Positions 28,431 through 48,154 of a stretch of DNA of 64,000 nt are shown here, piece by piece. Each line of letters opens with the position of its first letter. Within the stretch, counting starts at the first letter, position 1. The position numbers and the translations under genes are program-made. The notes beneath the pieces were generated by a model. The model ran no database searches, had not been told where the DNA came from, and saw nothing but the letters and a program-made list of their open reading frames with translations. The DNA is taken from contig JAPWKC010000004.1 of the NCBI GenBank assembly GCA_028283725.1, forward strand, positions 496,001 to 560,000, read 5' to 3'. The stretch is from Neorhizobium sp. (GTDB taxonomy: Bacteria > Pseudomonadota > Alphaproteobacteria > Rhizobiales > Rhizobiaceae).

Positions 28431-29047
28431 TTGAAACGCTCCTCTAGAGCTTCAACTGCGGCCTTCGACAGGACGAGCTTGCCGCGACGCAGGATGTCGT
28501 AAACATTGATGCCCTGAACCGGCAGAACGTCGACGTTCGGGATGTTCTGGGCTGCGAGCTTGAAGTTGTTGTCGAGCTCTGCACCACCGATCAGCAGCGC
28601 GTTGGTCAGTCCGAGCGAAGCGAACGTGCCAGCGAGAAGCTTGGTCTTGGCTTCAGCCGCAACCAGGTTGTCGATGATGATGAGGTCTTCCGACTTCAGC
28701 TTGGCCGAAAGGGCGTGGCGCAGTGCAAGAGCGCGAACCTTCTTGGGAAGGTCATGCTCGTGGCTGCGAACGACCGGACCATGTGCACGACCACCACCGC
28801 GGAACTGCGGAGCGCGGGCCGAATGGTGACGAGCGCGGCCCGTACCCTTCTGCTTGTACATCTTGGAGCCGGTGCGCGAAACTTCCGAGCGGCCCTTGGT
28901 CTTGTGCGTACCCTGCTGCTTCTTGGCAAGCTGGTAGCGGACCATGCGAGCGAGGATATCCTCGCGGGGGTCGAGGCCGAAAATCGCGTCGGACAGGGAA
29001 ACCATGCCGGCGTCTTTTCCCTCGAGGGTCTTGACGTTGAATTCCAT
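28427..29047 (-). CDS. rplD: 50S ribosomal protein L4
   Basis: L4 extends a loop into the exit tunnel; in E. coli it also represses the S10 operon. The start [14 protein letters not shown] at 29047 gives 206 residues; an in-frame extension to 29104 overlaps rplC and is rejected. The tunnel loop [22 protein letters not shown] (about residues 58-79) looks wild type. It overlaps rplW by 4 bp. Confidence 0.96.
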   Translation of the reverse strand: MEFNVKTLEGKDAGMVSLSDAIFGLDPREDILARMVRYQLAKKQQGTHKTKGRSEVSRTGSKMYKQKGTGRARHHSARAPQFRGGGRAHGPVVRSHEHDLPKKVRALALRHALSAKLKSEDLIIIDNLVAAEAKTKLLAGTFASLGLTNALLIGGAELDNNFKLAAQNIPNVDVLPVQGINVYDILRRGKLVLSKAAVEALEERFK

Positions 29048-29061
29048 TGTAGCTGGCTCCC

Positions 29062-29703
29062 TTACTTCGCGGCCGACTTGACGGCGTCGCGAACAACGAT
29101 CCAAGCGCCCTTGGAGCCGGGTACGGCGCCCTTGACGAGGATCAGGCCACGATTTTCATCGGTGGAGACGACTTCGAGGTTCTGAGTGGTGATGCGCGTC
29201 TGGCCCATGTGACCAGCCATGCGCTTGCCCTTCCAAACCTTGCCCGGGTCCTGGTTGTTACCGGTCGAACCGTGCGAACGGTGCGAAACGGAAACGCCGT
29301 GCGTTGCACGCAGACCGCCGAAGTTGTGGCGCTTCATAGCACCGGCAAAGCCCTTACCGATCGAGGTACCGGTGACATCCACCAGCTGACCAGCTGCAAA
29401 ATGATCGGCCTTCAGCTCGGTGCCGACGTCGATCATGTTGTCTTCAGAAACGCGGAACTCAACGAGCTTCGCCTTCGGCTCTACGTTTGCGATGGCAAAG
29501 TTGCCACGCATTGCCTTGGAGGTGTTCTTCACCTTGGCCGAGCCAGCGCCGAGCTGAACGGCGGTGTAGCCATTCTTTTCGACAGTGCGCTGCGCAACAA
29601 CCTGGCAGTTTTCAAGCCGCAATACAGTTACAGGGATATGCTCGCCAGCGTCGTTATAGACGCGGGTCATACCTAGCTTTTGTGCAATTATACCCGAACG
29701 CAT
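29062..29703 (-). CDS. rplC: 50S ribosomal protein L3
   Basis: L3 reaches the peptidyl transferase centre and is an assembly initiator. The start [20 protein letters not shown] at 29703 gives 213 residues; the frame upstream to 29778 is not used since it would overlap rpsJ. The central [21 protein letters not shown] loop carries the Gln that some bacteria methylate. It follows rpsJ by 49 bp. Confidence 0.97.
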   Translation of the reverse strand: MRSGIIAQKLGMTRVYNDAGEHIPVTVLRLENCQVVAQRTVEKNGYTAVQLGAGSAKVKNTSKAMRGNFAIANVEPKAKLVEFRVSEDNMIDVGTELKADHFAAGQLVDVTGTSIGKGFAGAMKRHNFGGLRATHGVSVSHRSHGSTGNNQDPGKVWKGKRMAGHMGQTRITTQNLEVVSTDENRGLILVKGAVPGSKGAWIVVRDAVKSAAK

Positions 29704-29752
29704 CGGTTCAATCCTTCTCACTCGTTCCAAAACTCTGGCTGCCGCCAAAGTC

Positions 29753-30061
29753 TCAGAGCTTGATCTCAACATCGACACCTGCGGCGAGATCGAGCTTCAT
29801 CAGCGCGTCTACCGTCTGCGGGGTCGGGTCAACGATGTCGAGAAGGCGCTTATGCGTGCGCATCTCGAACTGCTCGCGGCTCTTTTTATCGACGTGAGGG
29901 GACCGGTTAACCGTAAACTTCTCGATTCGGGTCGGAAGCGGAACGGGGCCCCGGACGCTAGCTCCGGTGCGCTTCGCCGTCGACACGATCTCGCGCGTGG
30001 AAGCATCGAGAATCCGGTGATCGAATGCCTTAAGGCGAATGCGGATATTTTGGCCGTTCAT
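29753..30061 (-). CDS. rpsJ: 30S ribosomal protein S10 (NusE)
   Basis: S10 acts in the 30S head and, as NusE, links NusG-containing elongation complexes to ribosomes. The 102-residue protein has [41 protein letters not shown] and [21 protein letters not shown], all diagnostic. It heads the S10 cluster. Upstream to tuf copy 1 is a 303-bp spacer with two hairpins. Confidence 0.98.
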
Positions 30062-30324
30062 TCGACGTTATCCTTGTTGTGTTGACCACATGCCGACAAA
30101 AAACAGCATGGGTTGTTCTCTTACCTAAGGCGGATCACCGGTTTCAAAGATCGAAAGGGATGCGGGTAACATCCAATTCCAGTCTTCGGGCCCTGAGGCC
30201 CACCTTAATGTTCTAAATTGACCCGATTCGAAAAACGAACCAGGCGCAAATGTCGCTCGCGCGCCATTTGCTACATTTTCATGTCATAAGCAAGCCACCT
30301 GGGGCGACTTGCTTAAAAAAGATT
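30062..30324 (-). promoter_or_regulatory. Spacer between tuf copy 1 and rpsJ (S10 operon leader)
   Basis: No gene is seen. A second hairpin (AAGCAAG at 30288-30294, CTTGCTT at 30308-30314) lies just downstream of the tuf terminator on the minus strand. The remaining bases are AT-rich and probably hold the S10 promoter and 5' leader. I found no clear -35/-10 pair. Confidence 0.4.
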
Positions 30325-30358
30325 TACAGGGCAGCCATTCGAGAATGTCTGCCCTGTT
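30325..30358 (-). terminator. Intrinsic terminator of tuf copy 1
   Basis: ACAGGGCAG and CTGCCCTGT form a 9-bp stem, extendable through partial pairing of the interior. On the minus strand the stem is followed by AAATCTTTTTT, a good U tract. It separates the str transcript from the S10 cluster. Confidence 0.8.
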
Positions 30359-30364
30359 TGTCAA

Positions 30365-31541
<1,177 letters not shown>

Positions 31542-31607
31542 TGCTGGCCTCCGTTCTTACCCCAATCGGGGATTATTCTTTGAAATTGATTGCGAGGGGT
31601 ATTCCGG

Positions 31608-33707
31608 TCACTTCTGACCGGAATACTTCGCCTGGATTTCGGTTGCGACGTTGTTCGGAACCGGTGCGTAGTGATCGAAGGTCATCGAGTACTGCGCGCG
31701 GCCCTGCGACATGGAGCGCAGGTTGTCGACGTACTTGAACATGTTCGCGAGCGGAACGTGTGCGTTGATGACGATTGCGATGCCACGCTGTTCCTGGCCC
31801 TGGATCTGGCCACGACGCGAGTTCAGGTCGCCGATAACGTCGCCGACATAGTCTTCCGGCGTTACGACTTCGACCTTCATCATCGGCTCGAGCAGCTGAG
31901 CGCCGGCCTTCTTTGCTGCTTCACGGAAGCAGGCACGCGATGCGATTTCGAAGGCGAGAACCGAGGAGTCGACGTCATGGAAAGCGCCGTCGATGAGGGT
32001 AGCCTTGACACCGAGCATCGGGAAGCCAGCGAGCGGACCCGACGACAGAACGCTTTCGATACCCTTCTGAACGCCCGGGATGTATTCCTTGGGAACAGCA
32101 CCGCCGACGATCTTGGATTCGAACTTGAACTCTTCGCCTTCCGGGTTCGGTTCGAAGACGATCTTGACGCGCGCGAACTGGCCGGTACCACCGGACTGCT
32201 TCTTGTGCGTGTAGTCTTCTTCGTGCTGGCGCGTGATGGTTTCGCGGTAAGCAACCTGCGGAGCACCGACGTTGGCTTCAACCTTGAACTCGCGACGCAT
32301 ACGGTCAACGAGAATGTCGAGGTGGAGCTCGCCCATGCCGGCGATGATCGTCTGGCCGGATTCCTGGTCGGTCTTGACGCGGAACGACGGGTCTTCAGCT
32401 GCCAGGCGGTTGAGCGCGAGGCCCATCTTTTCCTGGTCGCCCTTGGACTTCGGTTCGATCGCGATCTGGATGACCGGCTCCGGGAATTCCATGCGCTCGA
32501 GGATAACCGGCTTCAGCGGATCGCAGAGCGTATCGCCAGTGGTGGTTTCCTTGAGGCCAGCGAGAGCCACGATGTCGCCTGCAAAGGCTTCTTCGATGTC
32601 TTCACGGCTGTTGGAGTGCATCTGCAGCATACGGCCGACGCGCTCGCGCTTGTCCTTGACCGTGTTGATGACGGATACGCCCTTTTCGAGCTTGCCCGAG
32701 TAGATGCGGGCGAAGGTCAGCGAACCGACGAAGGGGTCGTTCATGATCTTGAACGCCAGCATCGAGAGCGGCTCGCTGTCGTCAGCGTGACGTTCGATTT
32801 CGGCTTCGGTCTTGAAGTCGATGCCCTTGATCGCCGGAATGTCGAGCGGCGACGGCAGGTATTCGACAACGGCGTCGAGCAGCGGCTGAACGCCCTTGTT
32901 CTTGAAGGCGGTGCCGCAGAACATCGGGTGGAACTTGACGTCGATCGTGCCGCGGCGAACCAGGGCGCGGATCTTGTCGTTGTCCGGCATGATGCCGTTC
33001 AGGTAGTCTTCGAGCGCCTGCTCATCGACTTCGACAACCGTCTCGATCAGCTTTTCGCGATATTCGACGGCCTTTTCCTTCAGGTCGTCCGGGATCTCGA
33101 CAACGTCCCAGGCAGCGCCGAGCGATTCGTCGCGCCATACGAGAGCGTTCATCTCGATCAGATCGACAACGCCCTTGAATTCGGTTTCTGCACCGATCGG
33201 GAGCTGCATGACGACTGCGGTGGCGCCAAGACGGGTCTTGATCATCTCGACCGAGCGGTAGAAGTCCGCGCCGGTCTTGTCCATCTTGTTGCAGAAGATC
33301 ATACGCGGAACGTTGTACTTCTCAGCCTGACGCCAGACGGTTTCCGTCTGCGGCTCTACGCCGGCGTTGGCATCAAGAAGAGCAATCGCACCGTCGAGCA
33401 CGCGCAGCGAACGTTCGACTTCAATGGTGAAGTCGACGTGGCCGGGGGTGTCGATGATGTTGAAGCGGCGCTTCTTGCCGTCGCGACCGGTCCAGAACGT
33501 GGTCGTCGCAGCAGAGGTGATCGTGATGCCACGCTCCTGCTCCTGCTCCATCCAGTCCATCGTGGCTGCGCCGTCGTGAACTTCGCCGATCTTGTGCGAC
33601 TTGCCGGTGTAGTAAAGGATACGCTCGGTCGTCGTCGTCTTGCCGGCGTCGATATGCGCCATGATACCGAAGTTGCGGTAGTCTTCGATTTTATATTCGC
33701 GAGCCAT
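31608..33707 (-). CDS. fusA: Elongation factor G
   Basis: EF-G is the translocase of the elongation cycle. The 699-residue protein has the G1 loop AHIDAGKTT at about 17-25, the switch region [11 protein letters not shown], and the DTPGHVDF and NKMDKTGAD motifs. Four further domains follow (domain II near [14 protein letters not shown], domain IV near [20 protein letters not shown]). Length is normal. It lies between rpsG and tuf copy 1 in the str operon. Confidence 0.98.
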   Translation of the reverse strand: MAREYKIEDYRNFGIMAHIDAGKTTTTERILYYTGKSHKIGEVHDGAATMDWMEQEQERGITITSAATTTFWTGRDGKKRRFNIIDTPGHVDFTIEVERSLRVLDGAIALLDANAGVEPQTETVWRQAEKYNVPRMIFCNKMDKTGADFYRSVEMIKTRLGATAVVMQLPIGAETEFKGVVDLIEMNALVWRDESLGAAWDVVEIPDDLKEKAVEYREKLIETVVEVDEQALEDYLNGIMPDNDKIRALVRRGTIDVKFHPMFCGTAFKNKGVQPLLDAVVEYLPSPLDIPAIKGIDFKTEAEIERHADDSEPLSMLAFKIMNDPFVGSLTFARIYSGKLEKGVSVINTVKDKRERVGRMLQMHSNSREDIEEAFAGDIVALAGLKETTTGDTLCDPLKPVILERMEFPEPVIQIAIEPKSKGDQEKMGLALNRLAAEDPSFRVKTDQESGQTIIAGMGELHLDILVDRMRREFKVEANVGAPQVAYRETITRQHEEDYTHKKQSGGTGQFARVKIVFEPNPEGEEFKFESKIVGGAVPKEYIPGVQKGIESVLSSGPLAGFPMLGVKATLIDGAFHDVDSSVLAFEIASRACFREAAKKAGAQLLEPMMKVEVVTPEDYVGDVIGDLNSRRGQIQGQEQRGIAIVINAHVPLANMFKYVDNLRSMSQGRAQYSMTFDHYAPVPNNVATEIQAKYSGQK

Positions 33708-33740
33708 GATGACTGCCTTTCGAAATTCGATCGGTTAAGA

Positions 33741-34223
<483 letters not shown>

Positions 34224-34291
34224 TCAAGAGTAAAGGCGCCTTAACACGCGGAGAACCTCGCGCAGCGCCGAATTCAGGTCACTTCCGAAGA

Positions 34292-34663
34292 TTACTTCGG
34301 ACGCTTGGCACCGTACTTCGAACGGCGCTGCTTGCGGTTCTTGACACCCTGGGTATCGAGAACGCCGCGGATGATGTGGTAACGAACGCCCGGCAAGTCC
34401 TTTACGCGGCCGCCACGGATCATGACGACAGAGTGTTCCTGCAGATTGTGGCCTTCACCCGGAATATAACCGATGACTTCGAAGCCATTGGTCAGACGGA
34501 TCTTGGCAACCTTACGCAGAGCCGAGTTCGGCTTCTTCGGGGTCGTGGTGTAGACGCGGGTGCAAACACCACGCTTCTGCGGGTTTTCCTGCAGAGCAGG
34601 AACCTTGTTGCGCTTTACGTTTGCCTGGCGCGGCTTACGGATCAGCTGGTTTACGGTAGGCAT
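34292..34663 (-). CDS. rpsL: 30S ribosomal protein S12
   Basis: S12 controls decoding accuracy. The start [12 protein letters not shown] at 34663 follows AAGGGA and gives 123 residues; in-frame codons upstream to 34822 are spacer. The two streptomycin-linked lysines are wild type: Lys43 in [12 protein letters not shown] and Lys88 in [12 protein letters not shown]. It is the first gene of the str operon. Confidence 0.98.
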   Translation of the reverse strand: MPTVNQLIRKPRQANVKRNKVPALQENPQKRGVCTRVYTTTPKKPNSALRKVAKIRLTNGFEVIGYIPGEGHNLQEHSVVMIRGGRVKDLPGVRYHIIRGVLDTQGVKNRKQRRSKYGAKRPK

Positions 34664-35200
34664 AGACCCATCCCTTGCAAAATCTTCTTCCAAACCCCCT
34701 CTTGGGGGCCATCCGATGCCGTTTCCGGCGACCGCATGCAAAACATATGGATAAAATATGTCCTCATGCGCAAAATGTGGCCCGATCCCAACTGGATGGA
34801 CCACATGAAGCAGAGGACGCATTTTTCATGCGTCATGCGTGCAGTATCTGTATCTTCAACGTGCGTATGGACGCTCGTATGAGGCGAACTCCGGAACGAG
34901 TCATCCCGGACGGACAAGCCTCACGTCGCTTCCGATGCGGGGCGTTTACTGTTTCCGCCCCTTTCAGTCAAGGGCTGGGCCGAAAATAATGGCCTTCCGC
35001 AGGGGTTCCAGGGCCGCCGGGATGCCTTACATACAGGCTTTCTTAACGATTGGCGAGACGGGTTGCCGATCACCGCCGATTGCATTTGGGAATCACCCGC
35101 AATGCCTCTAAGGAGGGCGTGAACCTTCCCAACCCTGCGGGCCCGCCCGCCGATTTCGATAGGGGCGCCCTGCCCCCCGACAGTTTAAACGGAGATAGCG
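34664..35200. other. Long spacer upstream of the str operon
   Basis: This 537-bp region has no convincing gene. It contains a perfect small hairpin (GACGCAT/ATGCGTC at 34816-34834) and a C5/G5 hairpin near 34696-34708 in the rpsL leader. On the minus strand CTTGAC at 34972-34967, the alphaproteobacterial -35 consensus, is followed at 17 bp by GTAAAC, a weak -10. That would place the str promoter about 280 bp upstream of rpsL. Confidence 0.4.
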
Positions 35201-35494
35201 ATGATCGCGCCACCAGACAATGACAACAGCCTTGATGGCCCGATGGTCTTCATCATCATCGGCAAGGGATACGAGCAGAAGGACGGCGAAGGTATCGAGC
35301 TGCATATCATGCTGCGCGCGCCAGACGACGATACCGCCGTGCGCGAGGCGCTCAATGCGCTGACAGAGGAAGGGTTCCTCGAAGCGGATCTCGACCAGAT
35401 CGGTGTTCTGACCGACGAACCGCCGGAAGAGCCGCATGCCTCGGCCTATCAGGGCGCGCTCGAAGGCGAAGTCGCGATCATCCGGTTCGACTGA
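35201..35494 (+). CDS. Small acidic protein of unknown function, 97 aa
   Basis: I do not recognise the family, though it looks like a real gene: a good start with GGAG upstream, normal codon use and a compact alpha/beta pattern (MVFIIIGKGYEQ, IELHIMLRAPDDDTAVREALNAL, DQIGVLTDEPPEEPH, EVAIIRFD). It is soluble and acidic, without signal peptide or motif. It lies alone between rpsL (divergent) and an acid phosphatase gene 118 bp downstream. Confidence 0.6.
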   Translation: MIAPPDNDNSLDGPMVFIIIGKGYEQKDGEGIELHIMLRAPDDDTAVREALNALTEEGFLEADLDQIGVLTDEPPEEPHASAYQGALEGEVAIIRFD

Positions 35495-35612
35495 GCGTCT
35501 GCCTGAACAAAGATGGACAAAACTTAATGGCAGCCGACATGCGGCTGTCATAGGCGTAGAACACGCAGGCGATAGGGCTCCTGACGCACTCATGCTTCAC
35601 AGGAGCCCCCCC

Positions 35613-36323
35613 ATGCGCACCCTATCCACCCTGCTCTCTCTTGGCCTTGCCTTTACCGTTGCGATCGCCTCGCCGGCATTTTCCGAGGATAAGGCCAAGC
35701 CGTTTACCGATTCCACCGAAGTCAATCTCGCCACCATCCTGCCGCCACCGCCGGCCAATGATTCCATGCGGACCAAGCAGGAGATCGGCGAACTTCTTTC
35801 CGTCCAGGTGACACGTACCCCGGAGATGGAAGCGCGCGCAAAGGCCGACGCCGAGGAAACCATCTGGCGCTTCGCCGATGTCGTCGACAATGCGAAGTTC
35901 AACCAGGAAAACCTGCCCAAGTTCTCCGCCTTTTTCGACCGGATCATCGCAACCGAGCCGGCCGTCACCGATGCCGCCAAGAACACCTGGAAACGCCCGC
36001 GCCCGCATATTCTCTATCCCGACCTCGTCAAGCCGGTCGTGCCGTTGTCGAAATCCGGTTCGTATCCTTCTGGCCATACGACGATCGGAACGCTGATGGC
36101 GATCGTACTCGCCGACATGCTGCCGGAGAAGCGCGACGCGATCATGGCGCGCGGCTGGGAGTTTGGCTGGAACCGCGTGGTGGGCGGCATTCATTACCCG
36201 ACCGACATCGAGGCCGGGCGCCTGTCTGCCGTGGCGATCGCCCAGGCCATCCGCGGGCATGACGACTACAAGGCCGAATATGCGGCCGCCAAGGACGAGC
36301 TGCGCGCCGACCTCGGCCTTTAG
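35613..36323 (+). CDS. Secreted class A acid phosphatase-like PAP2 protein
   Basis: The start at 35613 has AGGAG at 35601-35605; an ATG at 35592 lacks one. A signal peptide (MRTLSTLLSLGLAFTVAIAS, cleavage after AFS) precedes the PAP2 domain. The three phosphatase motifs are Lys123...Arg130-Pro131, GSYPSGH at 149-155 and Arg188...His194...Asp198. This order and spacing match class A non-specific acid phosphatases such as PhoN. It would release phosphate from organic esters in the periplasm. The 236-residue length is normal. Its stop codon overlaps a repeat element. Confidence 0.9.
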   Translation: MRTLSTLLSLGLAFTVAIASPAFSEDKAKPFTDSTEVNLATILPPPPANDSMRTKQEIGELLSVQVTRTPEMEARAKADAEETIWRFADVVDNAKFNQENLPKFSAFFDRIIATEPAVTDAAKNTWKRPRPHILYPDLVKPVVPLSKSGSYPSGHTTIGTLMAIVLADMLPEKRDAIMARGWEFGWNRVVGGIHYPTDIEAGRLSAVAIAQAIRGHDDYKAEYAAAKDELRADLGL

Positions 36324-36423
36324 AGCGCTTCACCTTTCTTCGAAACGCGAAACTGCTCTATCTCTTTGTTTCCACGCAATTCCGGACGCAAAACCGGTTG
36401 CCAATTTTGCTGGAATTGCTCTA
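36321..36423. repeat. RIME-like rhizobial intergenic repeat
   Basis: The 103-bp segment has two imperfect palindromic parts: TAGAGC...GCTCTA at 36321-36360, and TTCCGG...GGAATTGCTCTA to 36423. The phrase TTTTGCTGGAATTGCTCTA and its partners recur widely in Rhizobium genomes, which is my reason for calling it RIME-like. The call rests on memory of that pattern rather than an alignment. It overlaps the stop codon (TAG) of the phosphatase gene. Confidence 0.65.
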
Positions 36424-36710
36424 AGGCGGCGGTCAACCTTTCAACCTCACCGCTGCTGGCCCCCGGTCGCCGGAGCGACCTGCACTGTGACTGGGCCTGC
36501 CGGGACGGTGCCGGCAAAGAGGCCGGAGATTACGGCCGGTGTCTTTCAGATAAGAGACTGCGAGGCCGCCGGTTCTGCCGGCGGCCTCGTCGCATTTCAG
36601 CCCCCTCACCCACCCTGGCCCCCTTCGGGCCCTCTCCGTTGCACGTCGAGACCAGGCCGGGCCGGGGATGGCGGCTTGACATCTGTCCCCTCGTCCCCCC
36701 CAAGACACGA
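36424..36710. other. Spacer between the RIME-like repeat and the rpoC terminator
   Basis: No convincing gene is seen. A perfect 12-bp GC-rich palindrome with a 5-nt loop lies at 36561-36589 (CGAGGCCGCCGG and complement). It lacks a U run and may be the terminator of the phosphatase transcript or a repetitive element. The rest is GC-rich and unstructured to the eye. Confidence 0.4.
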
Positions 36711-36742
36711 AAAAAACCGCCCGGATCGCTCCGGGCGGTTTT
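36711..36742 (-). terminator. Intrinsic terminator of the rpoBC operon
   Basis: ACCGCCCGG and CCGGGCGGT form a stem with a short loop. On the minus strand seven T follow. It is 27 bp downstream of rpoC. Confidence 0.9.
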
Positions 36743-36768
36743 GCATTCTTTCCGGAAAATCCGGCCGA

Positions 36769-40977
<4,209 letters not shown>

Positions 40978-41171
40978 GCCTGTCTCCTTGATGGGGCTTC
41001 AAGCCCTCACTCGGGTCGGAATACCGACGAATTCCCGGGACATCGGTCCCGACCCTTGATGACAATAGACGCCGATGACGATGAACGCCAAATGCGGCGA
41101 AACTCCCCTCCCCGGATCACGATCCGGCGAGGGAGTGGTGCGCGTGACTTCCCACGCGCACCCTTGTCAGT

Positions 41172-45308
<4,137 letters not shown>

Positions 45309-45466
45309 CGTCGCTCCTTCAAAATTGCATCCGGGCCTGCAACGGACGGGTATCGGAGGCCAATCGATCTCCCGTCTAGCATGAATTCTCAAACTCGTCC
45401 GTCTGTCGAACACGCCAGGCCGGATTGCCTTTTCGGTTCGATTCGGGACCATCCTCTTGAGAACCC

Positions 45467-45549
45467 ATTACCCAGGAACCGTTTTCACGCGGTTCCTGGG
45501 TAATAAGTTCTAGAAGGATACGGTGAGAGAGATAGTCTCTCTCCCACCG
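45467..45549 (-). promoter_or_regulatory. Two hairpins in the rplL-rpoB spacer
   Basis: A perfect 15-bp stem with an 8-nt loop (ATTACCCAGGAACCG at 45467-45481, partner 45490-45504) is followed upstream by a second, near-perfect stem (CGGTGAGAGAGA...TCTCTCTCCCACCG at 45521-45549). In E. coli this spacer holds a partial attenuator and an RNase III site; the same role here is an inference. Neither stem has a strong U tract. Confidence 0.6.
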
Positions 45550-45559
45550 CATTCCAGTA

Positions 45560-45931
45560 TTACTTGACGTCGACCTTAGCGCCGGCATCCTCAAGCTTCT
45601 TCTTGAGGTCAGCGGCTTCAGCCTTCGAAACGGCTTCCTTAACCGGCTTCGGAGCGCCTTCAACGAGGTCCTTAGCTTCCTTCAGGCCGAGACCCGTGAT
45701 AGCGCGGACTTCCTTGATGACGTTGATCTTGTTGGCGCCGGCGTCAACCAGGACAACATCGAACTCGGTCTTTTCTTCTTCAGCAGCAGCCGGAGCAGCG
45801 CCAGCAGCGGCAACAGCTACGGGAGCAGCGGCAGAAACGCCCCACTTTTCTTCGAGCATCTTGGAAAGCTCAGCAGCTTCCAGAACGGTCAGAGCGGAGA
45901 GGTCTTCAACGATCTTTGCGAGATCAGCCAT
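45560..45931 (-). CDS. rplL: 50S ribosomal protein L7/L12
   Basis: L7/L12 forms the stalk that recruits elongation factors. The 123-residue protein has the N-terminal dimerisation helix ([21 protein letters not shown]). An Ala-rich hinge comes next. The C-terminal factor-binding domain ([24 protein letters not shown]) includes the conserved Lys and Gly residues. It follows rplJ by about 56 bp. Confidence 0.98.
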   Translation of the reverse strand: MADLAKIVEDLSALTVLEAAELSKMLEEKWGVSAAAPVAVAAAGAAPAAAEEEKTEFDVVLVDAGANKINVIKEVRAITGLGLKEAKDLVEGAPKPVKEAVSKAEAADLKKKLEDAGAKVDVK

Positions 45932-45987
45932 TTTGATCAGTTCCTTATATTCGGTTCGAACTTGGTTATGAACAGCGAAAAACCGCC

Positions 45988-46506
45988 TTAAGCGGCTTCG
46001 TCCTTCTTTGAGTAAGCCGAGAACACGCGAGCAAGCTGGCTTGCCGGTGCAGATACAACCGTTGCGATGCGCGTAGCCGGGGCGTTCAAGAGGCCCAGCA
46101 GCTTGCCACGCAGCTCGTCCAGCGACGGCAGGGTCGCAAGCGACTTGACTGCATCGGCGTTGAGCGTGGTCGATCCCATGGCGCCGCCCAGAACAACGAT
46201 CTTATCGTTGGTCTTGGCGAAATCCACGACGACTTTCGGAGCGGTCATCGGATCATTGCTATAGGCAATGAGCGTCTGACCGGTGAAGAGATCTGCGATC
46301 CCTTCGGCTTCCGTACCCTGAAGTGCGATCTTGGCCAGGCGGTTCTTCGCGACTTTGACGGTGCCGCCAGCAGCGCGCATCTTCGAACGAAAATCGTTCA
46401 TCTGCGCAACTGTAGCACCAGCATAGTGGGCCACGACGACTGAACCAGAAGCCTTGAAGACTTCATTCAGCTCCGTGACGAATTCGCGTTTTTCCGCTCT
46501 TTCCAC
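45988..46506 (-). CDS. rplJ: 50S ribosomal protein L10
   Basis: L10 is the base of the L12 stalk and usually represses its own operon. The start is GTG at 46506 ([17 protein letters not shown]) after GGAGA, giving 172 residues; longer frames cannot be justified. The RNA-binding segment [17 protein letters not shown] and the C-terminal helix that carries L12 dimers ([20 protein letters not shown]) are present. Confidence 0.96.
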   Translation of the reverse strand: MERAEKREFVTELNEVFKASGSVVVAHYAGATVAQMNDFRSKMRAAGGTVKVAKNRLAKIALQGTEAEGIADLFTGQTLIAYSNDPMTAPKVVVDFAKTNDKIVVLGGAMGSTTLNADAVKSLATLPSLDELRGKLLGLLNAPATRIATVVSAPASQLARVFSAYSKKDEAA

Positions 46507-46848
46507 TGTCTGTCTCCAGTAGGTAGGACCGCAATCCTGCAGGCCCCACCGGGTTTGCCTTTGCCTCGAACGATCTTTTGACGGACCGTCCGTGGCGGTT
46601 GAGGATCCTGTCCCCCCGCTCTGTCGCCACATGGGCTTCAGGCACAAGGCACACTAGGCTCGAACCGAACTTGCAGCGCATGACGCGCCCAAATTCCTGT
46701 TCTTACCCGTCTCATGCAGGCCAAGCGATTAAGGGATAACCACCTGCAATCTCGGACAGGAATTCCGGATTTCTCCGGAAATCCCCACTTCCCGAAGGAA
46801 GCGGGAATTCAATGAGCCGGAGCCCGAAAGCTCCGGCAAATCTTGGTC
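46507..46848 (-). promoter_or_regulatory. Leader of rplJ-rplL, possible L10 regulatory RNA
   Basis: These 342 bp hold no gene. On the minus strand the last 200 bases before rplJ contain several short stems and purine turns that could fold as an L10 leader, as in many bacteria. I could not verify the kink-turn. Close to rplA two hairpins occur (GCCGGAG/CTCCGGC at 46816-46837 and a TTCCGGAT/ATTTCCGGA-type stem around 46762-46780). They may terminate or process the rplKA transcript. Confidence 0.4.
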
Positions 46849-47544
46849 TTAGGCCGTGACCGACGACGGGTCGATCTTGACGCCCGGACCCATGGTCGAG
46901 GAGATCGCTACGCGCTTGACGTAGTTGCCCTTGGCGCCAGCCGGCTTTGCCTTGATGACGGCGTCAGCGAAGGCCTTGATGTTTTCCTCGAGCGCCTTGG
47001 CGTCGAAGGAAGCCTTGCCGATGCCGGCGTGGACGATACCAGCCTTCTCGACGCGGAACTCGACAGCGCCGCCCTTGGAAGCCTTGACGGCACCGGTGAC
47101 GTCCATCGTTACCGTACCGACCTTCGGGTTCGGCATCATGCCACGCGGGCCGAGAACCTTACCGAGGCGGCCGACGAGCGGCATCATGTCCGGGGTCGCG
47201 ATGCAACGATCGAAGTCGATCTTGCCGCTCTGGACGATTTCCAGCAGGTCTTCCGCGCCGACGATGTCTGCGCCGGCAGCCTTGGCTTCATCAGCCTTGG
47301 CGCCACGTGCGAAGACGGCAACGCGAACGTCGCGGCCCGTGCCGTTCGGCAGGTTGACGACGCCGCGGACCATCTGGTCTGCGTGACGCGGGTCAACGCC
47401 GAGGTTCATCGCGATTTCGACGGTTTCGTCGAACTTCGCAACCGCACGTTCCTTGACCATCGAAATGGCGTCGGAGAGCGCTACGAGCTTGGTAGGATCA
47501 ACGCCTTCGCGGATCTTCTGAATACGCTTTGCAAGCTTTGCCAT
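46849..47544 (-). CDS. rplA: 50S ribosomal protein L1
   Basis: L1 forms the mobile stalk that moves deacylated tRNA through the E site; in E. coli it represses rplKA. The start [13 protein letters not shown] at 47544 comes two bases after the rplK stop. The 231-residue protein has [22 protein letters not shown] (about residues 125-146), strongly diagnostic, and a C-terminal [12 protein letters not shown]. Confidence 0.98.
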   Translation of the reverse strand: MAKLAKRIQKIREGVDPTKLVALSDAISMVKERAVAKFDETVEIAMNLGVDPRHADQMVRGVVNLPNGTGRDVRVAVFARGAKADEAKAAGADIVGAEDLLEIVQSGKIDFDRCIATPDMMPLVGRLGKVLGPRGMMPNPKVGTVTMDVTGAVKASKGGAVEFRVEKAGIVHAGIGKASFDAKALEENIKAFADAVIKAKPAGAKGNYVKRVAISSTMGPGVKIDPSSVTA

Positions 47545-47546
47545 GA

Positions 47547-47978
47547 TCAAGCCACCACTTCCAGGCCCATGGAGCGGGCAGAGCCCTCAACCATCAGCAT
47601 TGCGCCTTCGATGTCGGCTGCGTTGAGATCCTTCATCTTACCTTCGGCGATCGCACGGACCTGAGCCTTGGTGATGGTGCCGGCCTTGCCGCCCTTACCA
47701 GGCGTCTTGGAACCGGAAGTGATCTTTGCTTCCTTCTTCAGCCAGTAGGTAACCGGCGGCTGCTTCATTGCGAAGGTGAAGGACTTGTCCTGGTAATAGG
47801 TGATGACGACCGGGATCGGCATGCCCTTTTCCATTTCCTGCGTGGCGGCATTGAACGCCTTGCAGAATTCCATGATGTTGATGCCGCGCTGACCAAGCGC
47901 CGGGCCGATCGGCGGGGACGGGTTTGCCGATCCTGCCTTGACCTGAAGCTTGAGCTGGCCTGCTACTTTCTTAGCCAT
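47547..47978 (-). CDS. rplK: 50S ribosomal protein L11
   Basis: L11 with L10 and L12 builds the GTPase-associated centre and is needed for RelA activation and thiostrepton binding. The 143-residue protein has [29 protein letters not shown] at residues about 9-37 and [21 protein letters not shown]. Both are diagnostic. The spacer upstream to nusG is 176 bp. Confidence 0.98.
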   Translation of the reverse strand: MAKKVAGQLKLQVKAGSANPSPPIGPALGQRGINIMEFCKAFNAATQEMEKGMPIPVVITYYQDKSFTFAMKQPPVTYWLKKEAKITSGSKTPGKGGKAGTITKAQVRAIAEGKMKDLNAADIEGAMLMVEGSARSMGLEVVA

Positions 47979-48154
47979 TTCTCTCTGCCTTTTCGTTTAA
48001 GGACCGGAAAACCGATCCAGAGTGCCGGACAAGCCGGCGGCTGCGGTTGCGTGGTCCGGAAGAGACGTCCGGCTAAGACGCCTTCCCTCCCACGCGGTTA
48101 CGGCAAACGCCGCACGAGGCCGCCGCTAAAAGCGACAGCCCCAATTCTTGTAGA

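Noticed and set aside
34292..34663. Possible streptomycin resistance changes in S12
   Set aside because: Lys43 and Lys88 are both wild type.
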